Assembly (NCBI GenBank): GCA_034008185.1
Contig: CM067081.1
Span: 189,207,010-189,271,009, forward strand
Reading direction: 5' to 3'
DNA from: Gorsachius magnificus
Taxonomy: Eukaryota; Chordata; Aves; Pelecaniformes; Ardeidae
Length of the DNA: 64,000 bases
Part shown: positions 48,601-60,378 of the stretch, one piece after another
Layout of the letters: each line of letters opens with the position of its first letter
Numbering within the stretch: the stretch's first letter is position 1
The notes under the pieces: generated by a model
Database searches by the model: none
Seen by the model: the letters and a program-made list of their open reading frames with translations, nothing else
What the model was told of the DNA's origin: nothing
Made by a program: the position numbers and the translations under genes

Positions 48601-51600
48601 AGAGAATCTTCAGCGCATTCATCCTTCCACAAAGAGGTTCTCCATAAAAGCTCTTTCTTTCAAGCCTGATAGCTCCTGCACATGAATAACTTTCACCATA
48701 GGAACTCACTGAGGCAGCAAACCCTGATCTTAGTGTCTTTTCAGAAATAACAGGCTCTTGGAACAATATTCTCTTAGCTCCCTTCAGAAGCAATTAACTG
48801 CTTCAAGTACACCTGGAGCTTATTAAGTCTGGGAGAGGCCTTAAAGCTACAGTTCAGATTTCACTTCAGTCTGCTAAGAAATCAAATAAAAGAGTGAATT
48901 TAAGAAGTCAGGTAATGCTTATTCCATATTTCTGGCAAGCAAAATATTCTATAGAAGGTGCTTGCTTCCTTTGGCAAGAGAAACCCTATTTCCAGCCTAG
49001 GAAGCTTCATATCGTATGAATATTTCATTTCCCTTCACTTTAACTGGTGAATATGTACAGTAGGACATTTTAAAGGCTTTTCTCAGTTTCCAGCAGTGTG
49101 ATCTATACAGCCACATAAAGATCTATGGCATCTGCTAAGACTGCCTGCTTTCAGAAATGACGTAGGTCACCAGCTTGTCGTGACTCTGAGATGGCTGATT
49201 ACGGGACCACGGTATCAAGCTATTACATGATACTTGGTGATATATATTAATTAATACCACCAAAATAATGACAGATGTGTCTCTCTAAATGTTCCCTTTT
49301 TGGCTTTGAGTCTGTTCTCAGCATAGGATGATTTGAAGAAAAATCTAATAAAAGTATTTAGTAACCTCTGTTTGGAAAGTGCATGTACATTCTTTGCTGA
49401 AATTTGTGTCCCTCAGACTACACCAATTCACAAAGGTTGGCATTACCTGGATGTGAATTTCCCCTTCTCTGAGAAAGCGAATGAAACTAGAACTTTTTTT
49501 TTTGAGAAAAGAAAGGCAATTAAAGTATATCTAGGGCTCTCCCTTTCTTTTAAAACTAGGATAAGGTTTTTGGATTGTCCAAAGTCCTGATGGTCAAAAA
49601 TGACAAGAAATGGCAGGAGTGAGCACACCTGAGTATCGGGCATCAACCAGACAGATTTCAAATGCTTATCACACCAATGACAACCCTGTCATATCTGATC
49701 ATGCTCTAGTTAAAATCATAAAGAAATGGATGCGGTAACCCTGAAATAAACTTTTTGCTTTGGTAAAACTGCATGGATCTGAGACAGTTAGAATCAAGCT
49801 TATTGGGATCTAGAAGAAAGAGTAAAATACCAATTTCTAATATTAAAGCGCCAAGACCTCAATGTAAGCATAATGCATTTCAGAATGAATGTGCCAAATC
49901 AATGCAGCTGGCTTTATTAGCTAACAGAGGCTGTAGAGAAGCAGATCAGCCTCTTCCTGGAAGTTGGATCGGAACTGATCTGCATTTCACTCCTGTCCCA
50001 TAGCTTGCCTTGCAGCTGGCAAGGAGTGTTAGACCCATTTAAAGACTAGTGATTTTTTTGTTGGTGGTCTAAAGGCTCCACATAAGGCCCACATGATGTT
50101 CTGTGAAGTGGAAAATAATGCATGATTAAGGAGCCAAGGACATACGGTTATATATGAAATTTGTGTTGATAGCATTTCATCTGGCATTCCCTAATATGTG
50201 AATCCTGTCTGAAACACTGGCTATTTAACTTTAATGTTCTTTGAACATATTTTAAATAGGCACAATATAAATGATATTCCCCTCAATTGGCACTTCTTTA
50301 AAATTCTGACATTATATGAATGTAATGGAAAACTGTCTTTGTTCTTCCACTGGCCAAGGAGCATTTACCTTTATAAGAGTACCAGATGTTTCGTGACTCC
50401 TCCAAAAAGCAGTTCCAGCAGGTTGAGAGCAGAAAGAAAGATTACGCTGACCATGACATTGTTTTAATCTTAGGTAATCCATCAGACTGGGCAGAGACAA
50501 AGGGACAGCTCACAACATACACATATGCTAAGACTAAATGAAAATATCAACCTAGCTCAAAGTGAGACCTGTGTTCCCATTATCAGTAACTCTTCCAAGG
50601 TTGGCAAGGGATTGCTCTCTATGATTTCAGCACACTTAGGAGAAAACACAGGGTCAGTTGGGAACATTGGTGAGAATGAGGACATGGGTCTCAAAGAAAG
50701 CCACGGTAAGGTTGGGAGGTTATTCTCAGACCATGACTGGTAGCCTGAAGAGTAGTATCAGGCTTGTATTTAAATGTTTTCTGTTCTCATCTGTTTATCT
50801 GGTGTTTTGATAAGTAGCTTAGCACTGCCATGGTGAAAGTGTCCTGGAAGTGGTGCTCTGCTGATTCTTCAATTTACATCTTTTCAGTATCTCTTGCATC
50901 AAAAATTTAGAAAGGTTTTTTGTTTTTAACCTTTTCTAGGATTTTTTTATTGGTGGTGGTAGGTGTTGATCGCATTGATTCTTGTTACTATTTTTTCTTA
51001 TTTCAATTGAATCAGTTTTGGCATTAATGTCAGGTAACAGTCTGAGGGTTTTTTGTTCAGCTGTATAGCACAAAACCCATTATAATGAAGTAAATTAAAC
51101 CAACTTAATAATAATAAGTAAAAAAAGTAATAATTTCACATTGCTTTTTGCTTTCAATGTATTGGGTACAAAATTTTTGAGACTCGCTGTAGTCTTTTAA
51201 AAGTTCACTGTCATAAAGTAACAGGAATACAGTATGATACTTAGAAGTAGGCTTGGAAAAGAGAAGTTATCTTCTTTTAGCTTGCATTTTTGTACTTATG
51301 CCAGGAAGGAAAAGGGTGTGTTGTTAGGCCTTGAAGATTATTGCTTTCATTTTGTCTGCTTCACGTAATGTTTTGTAGCTGTCTTGAAAAATCATATACA
51401 AAATAAAGTTATTTAGCATTTATTCTGGGTGTTGGTTTTATATCTAAGAGTGCCTAGCAGACACTCTTTCAGTACCAATGGATTTTTACCAGTGTTCAGC
51501 TTTAATGCTTCTGGAAGATGCTCTCCAGATAAGTCTTCAGGCCTTGCTTCTGCAATTAGAACCACTTGGGTGAAATCATATGAAGGCCCATTCACATCAA

Positions 51601-51859
51601 ATAACTTGCAGGTGCTGAATGCTTTCAGGTCAAAATTTAGATCTTCAAAGTCATTGCTTTACCTCTGTTGTGCATGTCCAAGGTACTCCCTATCAAGTAC
51701 TTGACATACATTTCTGGATATCACAACCACAGTCCTGGTGATGCCAAACAGGCCAATGGTTAAATACCTGAAGATTTCAAAAATTCATCTTTTTGCCTCT
51801 TACATGGAGATATCCTTAAATCATATTTACCATATAAAAATAAAGAGGTTGTCTTTGTT
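45653..51859. other. Non-coding DNA (gene desert)
   Basis: No gene supported. The longest frame is 48071-48415 (minus, 114 codons), with no domain seen. A short stretch at about 49650-49730 resembles the Ser-Asp-His end of a LINE endonuclease in one frame, but the flanks could not be matched. The segment about 49080-49260 is non-repetitive with a TGACGTAGGTCA word (49157 on), resembling CRE/nuclear-receptor half sites. Confidence 0.55.
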
Positions 51860-51990
51860 CCCAGTTGCTCTAACCACTGCACCATGGGGAATGCTCTCCA
51901 AAGACCCAAGAGACTGAGTCAGTCAGAGGTGGGATTTGAGTGTAGGTCTCCTGCAGACCCAGGTAAATGCTCCAGTTGGGTCTACGGGGT
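51860..51990 (-). mobile_element. tRNA-derived SINE-like relic
   Basis: On the minus strand there is a tRNA-like A-box region at 51985-51968 (TAGACCCAACTGGAGCA), followed by a B-box-like ACACTCAAATCCC (51943-51931) at tRNA-like spacing. A second A-box-like TGGTGCAGTGGTTAGAGCA then appears at 51884-51866. The sequences are degenerate and do not fold into a complete cloverleaf by eye, so this is not an active tRNA gene. An old tRNA-derived SINE, perhaps a dimer, is the best explanation. The family is not identified. Confidence 0.4.
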
Positions 51991-54900
51991 GTAATACCGA
52001 CACTCTCTAACTTACCACTCCCGGCTATATGCTGTGGTCATGGGGATCAACCCGTGTTAAGCATGAAAAATCAGAAGAGCGTTCACATCTGAGAACCTCA
52101 GCAGGAGAAAGTGTCAATCAGTGTCCAGCCAGGAGATGGGTGGCTCCCTGCCTGGGCGTGCTGATAGATATCCTCATTCGCATTTCCTGCTTTGTGTCAT
52201 TTCCCTGCCTTCGGTGGATGTTATTCTCACAAGACTATTTCTTTGGGAGCTGCAAGGCAGCAGGAGCCCGTGTGCCTGTAGCAGGGTTACAGATTCCACC
52301 GAGCAGCAGGGTAATTAGGTTCAACATTGCAACAATTTACTTTGAAGTCCATTACGTGGACATAGCCTTGTTAGTTTATCTCTGAAGACTGGAGAATGGA
52401 ATACAGGGATAATTATCAAGAACGGTAGAAAAGACAGCCCCAACAAATAATGTCAGGAAAATTAGGAGGTTTCAAAATAAAGGAATTGACCTTGTAGTGT
52501 ATAAATAATGACAAACAGCGGGACAAAGGTTGTGCTTTTATTTTGAGAAATGAGACAAAGGACCTGACAATACTCACAGATAAATAGAAGCATAACATCC
52601 TCAGCAACCCCAACTGTCAGAGGTCATTCTGGAGTCACATTTTACAAGTCACAGGTTTCGAGCCTTCTTTGGTAATATTTCAGCAAATAAAACAAAACTG
52701 AACTTCCAAGATTTCTCACTAACTGTAGCAGCTATTCATCATTCTAAATCTCTACCGGCATTTTCAGAGCTTTTCTGTCACAGCCACCGGAGTGGCAGGA
52801 AATTCCTGTACAGAGCTTGTCTTTTCACCCAGCAGTTCCAATTACTTCGGTCCTTGACTGTCGCTTTGACAGCATCACTTCTGAGCCATCCAGCAGTGTG
52901 ATAAAAATTAGGAAAACAACAAAAACAATGCATGGCTTTTGAATAGGCTATTTCTTAAAAAAAGTGTTTGAGTATGTGTCAGTTAATTACCGTGCTCCGC
53001 GGTCATAAACCAGAGTGCATTTCACCATTTGTATTTCTTTCATCTGTAGTCAAGCGTTTCTTCTCCGAGACCTGTCACAGTAACTGGTACAGTTTCCCCA
53101 TGTCTTCATTGTGAGGCAGAGTTGGTTTTTTTTAACTATTATTGAAATTATCATATTCTTTATAATGAATATAAATAGATTTTTAAACAATAACTAATTA
53201 TGGTCAGAAATTCCTTGAGGTTTTTGCATTTTAAAAACTAACAACTTCAGGTACATGTATAGAACTATTTTTAAAGTATTAAAAATCTGAAGTAGAAAAT
53301 AGAAAGTGTTTTCTAATTAAAATTATGCTTTTTCAACACAATTTTGCCATTAGTTAATAATCTGTGTTTTGAGTATAGTCGCAGCCTTGTGATTTGAAAC
53401 AATTCCTTGGGAACACTTTTTACAACAATAAAATTTATTAATGTATTTGTGTCCACTGGGCTTGTAAAGACCAATTTCTAGGATTGTCTGAATAAAACCA
53501 TGACAGTCCTGCTGAATTCTGTGAAGCCTTAAGACTGAGTTTCCCTTTGTTAAAAATCAAAATGTGTCAGAAATCTACTGACTCAGAATAAAATTGCAGG
53601 TTACAGTTTTACCCTTGGGCTTAATCAAACATGTGGTGTAATATCAAATTTATTGTGTACTTTTGCTTTGAGCTTACTTTCAATAAATCGAAAAATGTGA
53701 TAGTCTTTTCCTGCATTTGGATACGGTGCCACAGTTCACCTTGGCTTTAACAAGTTTCATGATATAGTCCATTTTTAAGCTGATAGAGGCCATTTTAAAG
53801 ATCATATTTGTGTATATAAAGAATCTCATATCACTAAGGTTATTATCACGAAAAACTACTGTACTACTTTTCACATGCTACTGTATCGTTAATTTTAAAG
53901 TCCACTGTTCTTGATTACCATATTTATGAATGCAAAGATTATGTGATGGAATATGATAAATATATAAATAATTTACTGGCTATTTTTTTCCTTTCAGATA
54001 TTCATAATTGTTATATTTTACACCCCAAAGCAATTTTTTAATCTTAATCAAAGAAAGAAATAGACCTATAAGAAATGTATGCATTCAGCATATTGCAGAT
54101 ACACTTTATTTTTCAAGCAGATAAAAAGCTGTCAAGTGACCAGGACACATGCATTATGCCCATGCATGTATATATATTGTTTTAGTGTACATGCATATAA
54201 AAAGGCATAAAATAAAGTAGAAGTTTGAAATCTTACTTGCTTTCTTTATTAGTTATGTTGAGAAAAATACTGTTCATCTGTGTTTGGAATTAGTGTTAAG
54301 ACTTCATTCAGTCATTTCTTATTTTATTCAGGCATCTCATTTTTGTGAAGAAAGCTTAACAGTGCTTAGAAGACCATCTTTCCTGCATTTGATACAGAAA
54401 TAAAAAAAAAAAAAAGTAATTCTTACTCAATAGCGCCCTTTCTTCAAGGATCTCAAAATACCTCATACATGCTGGAAATGAATGTTTGCACACACTGGTG
54501 AGGTAGGTATTACTACTGTATTTTAAAAACATGAAAGGTGAGACATGGGAAGACTCTAAGAGTGGCTTGGTGGCACCTGGCGTCCAGCCAAGGTCAAACC
54601 ATCACAACTGCTGACCTAGTGGACACCAACTGCTGCAATATCGCAACTGAAAAGATGTGTTCAAGCACAGCATTAACACAGAAAACTGATAGAAAATTTG
54701 CTTAAACTTGCACAGGATCTTATGCCATAACTAAGAAAACGCAGCTCTCCTGAAAGCCGGTGCTAAAACTTTAAAGCCGTGTTTTCTTCATGTTTTGTTG
54801 CTGATGCTCTTTAGGAAATAAAATTCTTTATTTTCTTTCTGTAGCTATGAAGTCCATATGAAATGCTACTTATTCAGTGCCGTGTGAATATCAGTGATTA

Positions 54901-55525
54901 CCTTTTAACATAAGTGCAACTCAAAAGATTATTATACTCTGATTAGTGCTTGTTATTATTGTTTGTTTCTAGGCTCCTGTTTTTCTGTAGACCCTCATCT
55001 GCTGCCTACAGAGAATGCTGGATAGCATATGAAAGAGAAATGAGCTTTAAGTGACATTCACACCTCCTAATCTGAGCTATTTGCAATTATTTTATAATCT
55101 TACAAGAGAAGCATTAACAGCTGATTGAGACTACAACTGCTGCAGGTAACAGCCACAATGACTTCACGGAGAGCTTTCCATTGCAGGTCTGGCTGGGATC
55201 CTGCAAATTGTAAGCCAAATGTTAAACATGCTCCATGACTGACTGAATTCTGAACTGCTCTTTGGCAGTCCTCCTAAATACGGAGTGACTTTGTAGCAGC
55301 GAGTATTGAAAGCTATCACATTATCCAAACTTCTGTGTTCAAATTTGGTCTTACCTATTAGGTGAATAAAATTTATCACTCTGTCCGGTACTCACCATCC
55401 TTTAGCATCTCTTACTTTTCTTTAACCATTCTGTATAAAAATCAGTCACCATCTCTGTCCCATTTAATGTCATTTTTGCCAGTGTTATCCCAATTGTCTC
55501 TTTCTATTTAGTGTTGCCTGTTGTA
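51991..55525. other. Non-coding DNA
   Basis: No gene supported; the best frame is 52029-52385 (plus, 118 codons) with no recognised domain. From about 53150 to 54250 the DNA is strongly AT-rich with no recognised repeat. A14 occurs at 54402-54415. Nothing else recognised. Confidence 0.55.
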
Positions 55526-57838
55526 TAGAATCATAGAATCATAGAATGTTTTGGGTTGGAAGGGACCCCTAGAGGTCATCTAGTCCAACCCCCCTGCAGT
55601 GAGCAGGGACACCGCTAACTAGATCAGGTTGCTCAGAGCCCCATCCAACCTGGCATTGAATGTTTCCAGGGATGGGGCCTCCACCACCTCTCTGGGCAAC
55701 CCATTCCAGTGTTTCACCACCCTCATTGGAAAGAATTTCCTCCTTATATCCAGTCTAAACCTACCCTCCTTTAGTTTAAAACCATTACCCCTTGTCCTGA
55801 CACAGCTGGCCCTACTAAAAAGATTTTCCCCATCTTTCCTATAGGCCCCCTTTAAGTACTGAAAGGCCATAATCAGGTCTCCCCGCAGCCTTCTCTTCTC
55901 CAGGCTGAACAAGCCCAACTCCCTCAGCCTGTCCTCATAAGAGAGGTGCTCCAGCCCTCGGATCATTTTAGTAGCCCTCCTCTGGACCCGCTCCAACAGT
56001 TCCATGTCCTTCTTGTGCTGAGGGCTCCAGAGCTGGACGCAGTACTCTAGGTGAGGTCTCACCAGAGCAGAGTAGAGGGGCAGAATCACCTCCCTCGACC
56101 TGCTGGCCATGCTTCTCCTGATGCAGCCCAGAATACGGTTGGCCTTCTGGGCCGCCACACACATTGCCGGCTCATGTCCAGCTTTTCATCCACCAGCACA
56201 CCCAAGTCCCTCTCGGCAGGGCTGCTCTCGATCCTTTCTTCCCCCAGCCTGTATTGATACTGGGGGTTACCCCGACCCAGGTGCATGACCTTGCACTTGG
56301 CCTTGTTGAACCTCATGAGGTTCGCACAGGCCCACCTCTCCAGCCTGTCCAGGTCTCTCTGGATGACATCCCGTACTTCTGGTGTGTCAACCGCACCACT
56401 CAGTTTGGTGTCATCTGCAAACTTGCTGAGGGTGCATTCAATCTTGCTGTCTAAGTCATTGATGAATATATTAAACAGCACCGGTCCCAGTACGGACCCC
56501 TGAGGGATACCACTCGTCACCAGTCTCCATCCGGACATCGAGCCATTGACCACTACCCTCTGGATGCGACCATCCAGCCAGTTCCTTATCCACCGAACAG
56601 TCCACCCATCAAATCCATAGCTCTCCAATTTAGAGAGAAGGATGTTGCGGGGGACCGTGTCAAAGGCTTTGCAGAAGTCCAGATAGATGACATCCATTGG
56701 TTTTCCTTTGTCCACTGTTGTTGTCACACCATCATAGAAAGTCACTAGGTTCGTCAGGCAGGACTTGCCCTTGGTGAAGCCATGCTGGCTATCTCAAATT
56801 ATCTCCCTGGCTCCATGTGCTCTAGCATAGCTTCTAAGAGGATCTGTTCCATGATCTTCCCAGGCACAGAGGTGAGGCTGACAGGTCGGTAGTTCCCAGG
56901 GTCTTCCTTTCTACCCTTTTTGAAAATGGGCACAATATTTCCCTTTTTCCAGTCACCAGGGACTTCACCTGACTGCCATGACTTTTCAAATATCATGGAG
57001 AGTGGCTTGGCGACTACATCGGCCAATTCCCTCAGGACTCTGGGATGCATCTCATCAGGTCCCATGGACTTATGTGCATTCAGGTTCCTCAGGTGGTCAC
57101 AAACCTGATCTTCTCCTACAGCAGGAGGGGTTTTGCCCTCCCGGTCCCCCTCATGCCATCCATCAACTCGGGTGGGGTGAGGAGAGAGGTTCCCAGTGAA
57201 GACTGAGGCAAAAAAGTTGTTGAGTACCTCAGCGTTCCCCTCATTTGCTGTTGCCAGCTTGCCAGTCTCGCTCATCAGCGGGGGTACGCTTTCTTTAACC
57301 ATCCTTTTCTGGCTGATATACCTGTAGAAACCCTTCTTATTATTCTTTGCATCCCTAGCCAAGTTTAGCTCCAGCTGAGCCTTGGCCTTCCTGACCCCAT
57401 TCCTACACAACCGGACCGCATCCCTATACTCTTCCCAGGATGCCTGTCCCTGCTTCCACTGCCTGTGCAGTTCCCTCTTCCTCCTTAGTTTGACCAGCAT
57501 CTCTTGTCTCAGCCATGCTGGTCTCTTCCCTTCTTTGCCCGATTTCTTACACCTAGGGATCGAGAGCTCTTGTGCTCTGTGGATCACTTCCTTAAAGATC
57601 TGCCAGCTCTGTTCTGTTCCCCTGTCCCTGAGGACCGTTTCCCAGGGAGTCCTTCCGACTATCTCCTTGAGGAGCTGGAATTTTGCTTTTCTAAAATTCA
57701 GGGTCCTGACTATACTCTTTGTTCTTCCCATTTCCCTCTGGAGCGTGAGCTCTACCATCGCATGATCACTGCAGCCCAGGCTGCCTCCGATATTGACATT
57801 TCCGACGAGCTCGCTTACATTGGTGACCACGTATTCAG
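55526..57838 (-). mobile_element. Young-looking CR1 LINE, 5'-truncated, 2.3 kb
   Basis: The minus-strand CR1 starts within ORF2 (end of the endonuclease) at about 57838, runs through reverse transcriptase and C-terminal region to the ORF2 stop at 55619, and has a 93-bp 3' UTR. It ends in ATTCTATGATTCTATGATTC at 55526. It is the best preserved LINE here: only two frame changes and one additional stop were found over about 735 codons. The 3' end reads toward lower coordinates. CR1 insertions usually lack target-site duplications, and none was seen. Confidence 0.96.
55619..57836 (-). pseudogene. CR1 ORF2 partial, nearly open (reverse transcriptase)
   Basis: Three long frames join end to end in order. 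57830-56799 (343 codons) has the Cys-Ser-Asp-His endonuclease end at residues 19-22, then the Lys/Arg-rich linker and the first reverse-transcriptase blocks ([35 protein letters not shown]). 56745-56086 (219 codons) has Leu-Asp-Phe-Cys-Lys-Ala-Phe-Asp, [14 protein letters not shown] and the catalytic Phe-Ala-Asp-Asp at residues 109-112 (56410-56421). 56164-55619 (181 codons) carries the C-terminal domain and the true stop. Frame changes fall at about 56750-56810 (with a TGA at 56794-56796) and about 56150-56165. Catalytic residues are intact but the protein is not continuous, and the endonuclease is missing. Confidence 0.93.
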
Positions 57839-58139
57839 TTTAGTATTTTGGGCTTTTCCACAGTCTAATCTGTGGGGGTCAGTCACAGTCCCATTTGTGG
57901 GGGTCAGAGGCTTTGTACAAACTGTTCTAGGTTGGAGGATCATCCTGACATCCAGACTGCAGGTTAGCTACCATCAGGTGCTCATGGAAGGACCAATACA
58001 ATGGTTGCATCCCTAACATGCTGCCCTTTTTTGCTTTTTAATAGCCATTTTTTCTGCACCACGTATGACGCCTCTATACAGGGGCTCTGCCTGTCACAGC
58101 TCTTCACCACCACAGTGACCTAACTGCCTGAGTATACTG
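57839..58139. other. Short unique spacer with a small duplication
   Basis: The only feature noted is a repeated word TGTGGGGGTCAG, at about 57869 and about 57896, 27 bp apart. No gene seen. Confidence 0.5.
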
Positions 58140-58400
58140 TGGCAAGACAACACAAATGAGAGAAAGGTGTCTGAAAGCAGTGAAGCTCTGGGAAAGAGGT
58201 GAATTCTTTACTCTGAGGGTGATGGAGCACTGGAACAGGCTGCCCAGGGGGGTTGTGGAGTCTCCTTCTCTGGAGATATTCAAAGCCTGCCTGGATGAAG
58301 TCCTGTGTAACATGCTCTAGGAGAACCTGCTTTAGCAGGAGGGTTGGACTAGATGATCTCACGAGGTCCATTCCAACCCTTGTGATTCTGTAATTCTGTA
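58140..58400 (+). mobile_element. CR1 LINE 3' fragment of an older subfamily
   Basis: The 3' end of a CR1 in plus orientation, with the recognisable GAACAGGCTGCCCAGGGGGG block (58231 on) and a GGTTGGACTAGATGATCTC block (58341 on) ahead of the terminus. The terminal octamers are changed to GTGATTCTGTAATTCTG (58382-58398), unlike the ATTCTATG ends elsewhere in the window, indicating a different and probably older CR1 subfamily. The 5' boundary is uncertain (58140-58190). No coding capacity. Confidence 0.88.
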
Positions 58401-58984
58401 GTGTGTTGTCATGGGAGGCAATATCCCAGTGCCTGCTGTGGGAAAAATCTGTCTTGCCTGGGCCTGAGAACTGCAAACTGGTGCTGACAGTGGTCCTCAG
58501 CTCAGCAATGCATGTGGGACGTTGTCCAGTTGCCACTGGCTGGAGCTGATGTGAAGGTCAGTTGCATTGGATCATGCTGGATTTTGGCTACTGTCATTCT
58601 CTATCTTTGGGATCATCAATAATAATTAAATTCCAGGATGCTATCACCATATATATAATATGCAGGCATGCAAAAAAGATTTAGTGAAGATAAAGCTGAA
58701 ACTACAAATGTTTTTTCTGTATCTGTGTTGACTGTGGAGAAACTTCGATCCCATGTCAGAAGTCCTTGAAAAACAGGTTCTGTCATCAAAGCAACCGTTT
58801 CAATAAAAGAATTCATGGAATGAAGTTACAAAATTAAGAAATAATTTAGCATGTATGAAATCAAGAACTTTAGAGTAATTTAGGTATGAGGATGCCAGGT
58901 AATTTACTACAGCATGTAACCTTTTACTTTGAACTGCTTTGATACCTAAGGAAAGGAAGATGTATATGTGATGCTGATTTAAAA
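58401..58984. other. Non-coding DNA
   Basis: No gene or repeat recognised between the CR1 fragment and the older LINE relic. Confidence 0.5.
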
Positions 58985-60378
58985 AACTAATCCCAAGGAA
59001 GATCTAGGAAACTACTTGTTCCCATTCGGACTGGGCAAATGCAAACAGAATAGAAAAACAGAATTAGTAGATGTGAATAAATATGAAATATTGTGTGAGG
59101 GGAAGCATGTGGCTTTTGTAAAGCAAAGTCACATCTAAGAAAATGAGTATAACTCACTGGAGGAGTCAGCAATCACATAGACAAGAGTAATCCAGCTGCC
59201 AAAGTCGTCTTGCAATTCCAAAAATCTTTTTACAATGTTCCTTGTCAAGGACCTGTAAAACAGACTACACTGCCATTGAATAAGAGGGAATGTTTTTGAA
59301 TGGATGAATAACTGCTCAAAATGTAGAGGAAAAATAAGTTTATATAGTCAATTTTCTCAGTTGAGGGAGGCTACTAGCAGCAACCTACAAAAGTATGTGC
59401 TAGACCTGTGCTCTTCAACGCAGTAAAAAAATGAGGTGGAAAGGTGGGTGAAAAGTGAGATGATAAAGTTCGCTGGTATTACAAAGTTATTCAGGACAAG
59501 AAGGATGAGGACCAACTGAGAAGAGATGTAGAACGGAATACCTGGCAATAAAAAGGCAAGTGGAATGAAATGTAAACAAATGTTAACTGATGTCCATGGG
59601 GAAAAATAACCTCAGCTTTAATGATATATATAAATCTAACTTAACATACACAACCCGTCACTCAGGAATGAGATCTTCAAGTTATAAATAGTGTGTAACT
59701 GTAGAGAAACAGTTCTATGAAAATGTCAGCTCAAAACAGAAAATATCATTTTGCCTCTCTAACTCCACTCATCTCAAACACTTTATATACTTCTGGTTCA
59801 CTTTTCTGCCCTCCCTCCCCAAGTCAGAAAGATACAGAGAAGGTTACAAGGATTATCAAAAGTATGAAACAGTTTCAACATGATTTTTAATTAAAGATCT
59901 TAAGACTCTTCACACTAGAAAAAAAGACAAGTGAAGAGGGATGTAACAGCAGTTTGTAATATCATCAAGGTTATAGAGGGGTTAAAAAAGGAATGATTGG
60001 GCATTGTCTCTTCTAGAGAGAAAAAGTAGCTATCAGATGAACTTAGAATATGGCAAGTTCAAAACAACAACAACAAAAAAGAAATACCTCTTCATGCAAT
60101 TAAGTTACTAGAGGAAATTTGTGGTGCTAAAAGTTAATAGAGGCTTGAAAAAGAATTGGAAAAAAATCCATGAACTACTCAAAAAGGGTATTGAATAAGA
60201 AGGCTTACCTAGTTCAGCTAGTTCTGGACTTCAAATATGTGTGGCCTGGAAGAGTAGACTCAGGAAAGATAACTGATCTTGTGCAGGCATCTGCTGCTGA
60301 CTTCTGTCAGGGACAAGATAAGGAGTGACTTTGAACTGGGTCTAACCTGGTACACAGACGAGTGATCTATTATGATCT
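58985..60378 (+). mobile_element. Ancient CR1/L3-like LINE relic, ORF2 second half and 3' end
   Basis: This decayed LINE follows the old amniote CR1/L3 pattern. At 59160-59270 it matches the reverse-transcriptase block around the Asp-Phe-Gln-Lys-Ala-Phe-Asp motif (AGACAAGAGTAATCCAGCTG at 59181). The catalytic Phe-Ala-Asp-Asp box is at 59469-59480 but now reads Phe-Ala-Gly-Ile. At 59890-60240 it matches the C-terminal region (AGAAATACCTCTTCATGCAA near 60081 corresponds to the usual 'KYFFTQ' stretch). At 60285-60378 it matches the 3' end, including a CATCTGCTGCTGACTTCTGT word (60289 on) and a decayed ACTGGGTCTAACCTGGTA word (60337 on). It carries many indels and no usable frame. Confidence 0.72.
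60062..60080. repeat. (CAA)n short repeat
   Basis: An AAACAACAACAACAAAAAA tract lying inside the old LINE relic, probably a later expansion. Confidence 0.75.

Noticed and set aside
49600..49760. A Ser-Asp-His-Ala-Leu-Val stretch in one frame, like the end of a LINE endonuclease.
   Set aside because: Flanking sequence could not be aligned by eye to any LINE I know; one short motif is not enough.
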